The notes under the pieces are model-generated. The model worked only from the letters and a program-made list of their open reading frames with translations, made no database searches and was not told where the DNA came from. Shown here in pieces: positions 6,060 through 8,972 of a stretch of DNA of 8,972 bases; within the stretch, counting starts at the first letter, position 1; the number at the start of each line of letters is the position of its first letter. The stretch lies in the NCBI GenBank assembly GCA_021797415.1, contig JAJZZT010000185.1, positions 1,317-10,288 of the forward strand, given 5' to 3'. Made by a program: the position numbers and the translations under genes. The DNA is from Bacillota bacterium (GTDB lineage: Bacteria; Bacillota; Bacilli; Alicyclobacillales; SLC66).

Positions 6060-7571
6060 GTGGATATTCATTTTGAGTTCACGGGGAGCGAACCGGCATA
6101 CCGGCAGATTGTCAGACGCATTGAAACGGGGGTGCGAAGCGGAGAATTGCTCCCGGGTTCGCGGTTGCCGGCGGAAAGAGAACTGGCAAAACAACTGAAG
6201 ATTAACCGGAGCACGGTCAGTGTGGCCTACGATGAACTCCGCGCCAAAGGTCTGATCCGCTCTGTGCGGGGCAGCGGGACGCGGGTGAGCGAAGATGCGT
6301 GGGGACTGGACTTCCGGATTCCCGACTGGGCCGGTTACATGGCGCAGGGAATTTTCCAGCCCACCCTGCCCATGGTGCGCCGTATCTGGGAGGAGAACCG
6401 GAAATCCGGCAACATCAACCTGGCGCGAGGGGAGATATCCGCCGAACTCTGGCCCGCCAAGCAGTTGCAGGACTTGATCTCCCGCCTCCCTTCCCATCAT
6501 ATGGCCCTCGGGTACGGCGATCCCCGGGGAGAGGAAAACCTGCGCGCCGCCATTGCAGCGCACCTGCGCAGCCAGTACGGTCTCCATGTGCCGGCCGACC
6601 AGATCCTGGTCACGGCCGGTTCCCAGCAGGGACTGCTCCTTGTCACCCAGAGCCTGCTGCGGCCAGGGGACGCCGTCGCGCTGGAGAAGCCTTCTTACGC
6701 CTACTCCCTCCCTCTCTTCGCTTCGGCCGGCATCCGCATGTTTCCGCTCCCTGTCGATGAGAAAGGATTGGCGCCGGATGAGTTGATCGCCCTGCATCGC
6801 AGGCACAAAATCCGCATGGTCTTCATCACTCCCACCTATCAAAATCCAACGGGAACCACACTGTCGTCCGATCGCCGGAAAAACTTGATCGACATCTGCG
6901 CGCAACTGCGGATCCCCATCGTGGAAGACGATGCGTACGGGACTCTCACGCTGCAGGGCGGCCCGCGACCGCCCCAACCGCTGGCCGCCATGAGCGGCGC
7001 CGGGCAACAGGTCGTCTATCTGGGGACACTCTCCAAAACATTTGTCCCCGGCCTGCGCGTCGGATGGATGACCGGACCAAAATCCGTGATCGAACGCATC
7101 GCCGGCATCCGGGAACAGATGGACTTCGGCATCAGCGGCATCACGCAGGCGATCGCAGAGCAGGTGCTCACAGCCGGGATGTGGGAACAAAATGCGGGGC
7201 GGCTGGGCGCCGCGCTGAGCAAACGGCGAGACATCATGGTCGACGCCGCGCAAAAGTATTTCGGCGAAGAACTGGCGTTTGCGGTCCCACAGGGCGGCTA
7301 TCACCTATGGGGCAAATTCAGGCGGCCCCTTCCCGACAAGGTCCTGCTGGAGACCGCCCTGCGCGGCGGCGTGGTCGTTGTGCCCGGAGCCGTGTACGGG
7401 GAGGAACCCGGTTATGTGCGCCTCACGTACGCCAGTTCATCCGAAACGGAGATCGAAGAAGGGGTGCGCCGGTTGCACGCCGCCCTGCACACGGCCGCGG
7501 GCGACGCGAAGCCCGCGCCACCGCCGTCCTTTCACGGTTCAAGAGGTTGTTCAAGCGTGATTCGGCGATAA
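6060..7571 (+). CDS. MocR-type transcriptional regulator with aminotransferase domain
   Basis: Cytoplasmic DNA-binding regulator of 503 aa from the GTG at 6060, chosen because AAAGGGG lies 9 nt upstream and MDIHFEF is a usual family start; upstream codons in frame look unlike protein. Residues 10-75 form a GntR-type winged helix (PAYRQIVRRIETG, LPAERELAKQLKINRSTVSVAYDELRAKGLI). The rest is a class I aminotransferase fold that binds pyridoxal phosphate: N262 in YQNPTG, D290 and Y293 in EDDAYGT, the Schiff-base lysine K326 in GTLSKTF, and R454 in VRLTYA for the substrate carboxylate. All key residues are kept, so effector binding is plausible; the effector is unknown. The family controls vitamin B6, GABA, taurine or cell-wall amino acid genes. 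The last ~25 residues (after RRLHAALH) are a Pro/Arg-rich extension beyond the usual family end and overlap the xylulokinase gene by 40 bp. Confidence 0.9.
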   Translation: MDIHFEFTGSEPAYRQIVRRIETGVRSGELLPGSRLPAERELAKQLKINRSTVSVAYDELRAKGLIRSVRGSGTRVSEDAWGLDFRIPDWAGYMAQGIFQPTLPMVRRIWEENRKSGNINLARGEISAELWPAKQLQDLISRLPSHHMALGYGDPRGEENLRAAIAAHLRSQYGLHVPADQILVTAGSQQGLLLVTQSLLRPGDAVALEKPSYAYSLPLFASAGIRMFPLPVDEKGLAPDELIALHRRHKIRMVFITPTYQNPTGTTLSSDRRKNLIDICAQLRIPIVEDDAYGTLTLQGGPRPPQPLAAMSGAGQQVVYLGTLSKTFVPGLRVGWMTGPKSVIERIAGIREQMDFGISGITQAIAEQVLTAGMWEQNAGRLGAALSKRRDIMVDAAQKYFGEELAFAVPQGGYHLWGKFRRPLPDKVLLETALRGGVVVVPGAVYGEEPGYVRLTYASSSETEIEEGVRRLHAALHTAAGDAKPAPPPSFHGSRGCSSVIRR

Positions 7572-8972
7572 AGTTTCCGGTAGTTTGCGTATCCTTCCTG
7601 ATACACATTCCTCCATGGACCAGAAAAGTCGCCGGAGCCAATCTCCTCCACGGCCGCCGCATACGCAGGATGGGAAAACACGGTTCTCCCCGCCAGGACA
7701 GCGGCGCCGACCGCCGGCCCCTGCTCCTTGATCCATTGGACAGGCAGTCCGAGAATCGCTCCTGTGATGTCCCGCCAGACGGGGCTTTTCGCCCCTCCCC
7801 CCGAAGCCGTCACGAGTTGGGGCCGCGCGATGTGACCCCGCATCGCTTCAAACACATCGCGCAGTGAATAGGAGATCCCTTCCATTACCGACCTGGCCAT
7901 ATAAGGAAATGTATGCCTGACCGTGAGCCCCATCCACGCCCCGGTCAAGCCGCTGTCCGCGTGAGGGCAGCGCTCCCCCGCAAGATAGGGTGCGAAGAGC
8001 AGCCCCTCGGAACCGGCCGGCGCCTCGCCGGCCAGCGCGGACAATTCATCGTAGGACCGACCGGCGCCAAATGTATCGCGAAACCAGCGGAACGAACCCC
8101 CCGCGGCCTGTGTCACTCCCATGACGAACCACGTATCCGGCACGGCGTGACAGAACAGATGCAACCCGTGCGGAAGCGGGCCGTCCTGTGGAGAAGGGGA
8201 AGGCGCCAGGACCACCCCGGATGTGCCCAGTGAAATCGCGGCGGTTCCCGGCTGTTCCACGCCCGCCGCAATCGCCGCCGCGGGCTGGTCTCCGGCGCCG
8301 GCCACCACCGCAACACGATCGCCCAATCCGAATTCGCGCGCGATCTCGTCGCGCAGGATCCCGGTTACTTCGGATCCCTCAAAAACGGCCGGCAACTGGT
8401 CCAAACGCATCCCGACAAGGTCGATGACGGCCGCCGACCACTTGCGGCGGGCGATATCCAGCATCAGAGTACCCGACGCGTCGCTCACGTCCGTCGCCGT
8501 TTCCCCAGTCAGACGATAACGGATGAAGTCCTTGGGAAGAAGAACATACCTCGTCTGTTCCCAGACCGCAGGTTCGTGGCGCATGACCCAGAGGATTTTT
8601 GTGGCCGTGAAGTTGGGCAGCGCATCATTTTTCACCGTCTGCAGCAACCCGGCGCCAGACAGTCTCCCTTGGAGCGCCTCCGCCTCCGCCGATGTTCTCT
8701 GGTCCATCCAGATGACGGCAGGGCGCAACACTTGGCCCTCGCGGCCGACAAACACGGCCCCGTGCATCTGTCCGGTGAGCCCTATGCCCTGGATCGCAAG
8801 CTCCCTGGCCTTGGCCAGCGCTGCAATTTTGCTCAGTGCGGCGGAAGCGGCCCGCCACCAATCCTCCGGGTCTTGTTCAGCCCACCCGGAACGGGGGAGC
8901 GACAAAGCATAGGACGCTTCGCATGTCCCCTCCACCTCTCCCGCCTCATTTAACAAGACGGCGCGCACACCG
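7532..8972 (-). CDS. xylB: Xylulokinase, 5' end outside the window
   Basis: Phosphorylates D-xylulose with ATP to xylulose 5-phosphate, feeding the pentose phosphate pathway. It is a FGGY-family sugar kinase. About 15 N-terminal residues lie beyond base 8972; the frame is open to the edge and reads GVRAVLL, as expected after the missing DLGTS motif. The visible 478 residues (numbered from 8968) carry the xylulokinase motif GQMHG (66-70), the MDQRT loop (88-92), the probable catalytic base D227 in GAGDQ, the ATP-site SLGTSGV (246-252) and ASGGGAKS (388-395). The total length fits the family's usual ~495 aa. The C-terminus LEQPLEP is encoded in the 40 bp shared with the convergent MocR gene. 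No xylose isomerase or XylR gene is visible; it may lie to the right. Another FGGY kinase is less likely given GQMHG. Confidence 0.9.
   Translation of the reverse strand, partial: GVRAVLLNEAGEVEGTCEASYALSLPRSGWAEQDPEDWWRAASAALSKIAALAKARELAIQGIGLTGQMHGAVFVGREGQVLRPAVIWMDQRTSAEAEALQGRLSGAGLLQTVKNDALPNFTATKILWVMRHEPAVWEQTRYVLLPKDFIRYRLTGETATDVSDASGTLMLDIARRKWSAAVIDLVGMRLDQLPAVFEGSEVTGILRDEIAREFGLGDRVAVVAGAGDQPAAAIAAGVEQPGTAAISLGTSGVVLAPSPSPQDGPLPHGLHLFCHAVPDTWFVMGVTQAAGGSFRWFRDTFGAGRSYDELSALAGEAPAGSEGLLFAPYLAGERCPHADSGLTGAWMGLTVRHTFPYMARSVMEGISYSLRDVFEAMRGHIARPQLVTASGGGAKSPVWRDITGAILGLPVQWIKEQGPAVGAAVLAGRTVFSHPAYAAAVEEIGSGDFSGPWRNVYQEGYANYRKLYRRITLEQPLEP
7542..7554 (-). repeat. Solo 13-bp match to the end of the palindromic element
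   Basis: On the minus strand 7554-7542 reads TTGAACAACCTCT, identical to the right end of both palindromic elements (3662-3674 and 5895-5907). It lies in the overlap of the MocR and xylulokinase genes, and encodes EQPL in the kinase. It may be an element remnant, a target-like site, or chance. Confidence 0.4.

Noticed and set aside
6012..7304. 430-aa open frame antisense to the MocR gene
   Set aside because: It mirrors the codon usage of a well-supported gene, has no ribosome binding site or recognisable domain, and its sequence is rich in His/Arg/Gln as expected for a shadow frame.
7532..7571. Bidirectional terminator between MocR and xylulokinase genes
   Set aside because: CACG and CGTG flank the site, but the inner TTCAA copies are direct, not inverted, so no stable stem forms.
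7064..7867. 267-aa plus-strand frame spanning the MocR end and xylulokinase
   Set aside because: It is Arg-rich with no domain, and crosses two genes with strong family motifs on other frames.

Overview
The window looks like chromosomal DNA from a moderately GC-rich Gram-positive bacterium, most likely a member of the Bacillota (Bacilli). The reasons are strong AGGAG-type ribosome binding sites, a near-consensus sigma-A promoter, use of GTG and TTG starts, a MocR-type regulator, and an aliphatic amidase that reads like those of thermophilic Bacillaceae. This assignment comes from family recall, not from a search. The first ~107 bases are almost pure G and look like an assembly or sequencing artefact at a contig end.

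Left part (minus strand, 3298 down to 185): a probable amide-utilisation operon. A TTGACA/17 bp/TATTTT promoter at 3298-3270 leads into an NCS1-type permease with an unusual His-repeat and Cys-rich C-terminal tail. The gene for an AmiE-type aliphatic amidase follows after about 80 bp, and a stem-loop terminator lies just past its stop.

Middle part (3400-5910): a decayed, repeat-invaded stretch. It holds two copies of a palindromic element of about 142 bp with 17-bp terminal inverted repeats. The left copy is interrupted by a different 124-bp palindromic element, so one element is nested in another. Between the copies lie a small secreted protein gene of unknown function, the C-terminal fragment of a TPR protein that starts just after a strong hairpin, and an EamA-type transporter gene that has lost an internal segment and its reading frame. 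The two palindromic copies differ by paired changes in both arms, which is the pattern expected if the folded form is under selection or is copied as a unit.

Right part (5955-8972): a MocR-type regulator (GntR-like winged helix fused to a PLP aminotransferase-like domain) reads rightward. It has a pair of direct repeats upstream that could be its operator. It lies divergent to the broken EamA gene, probably its former partner, with one palindromic element between them. Convergent to it, and overlapping its 3' end by 40 bp, is a xylulokinase gene (minus strand) whose first codons lie beyond the window edge.

No known defence system, CRISPR array, tRNA or rRNA was seen. The most unusual items are the nested, covarying palindromic elements and the permease with the metal-site-like tail.
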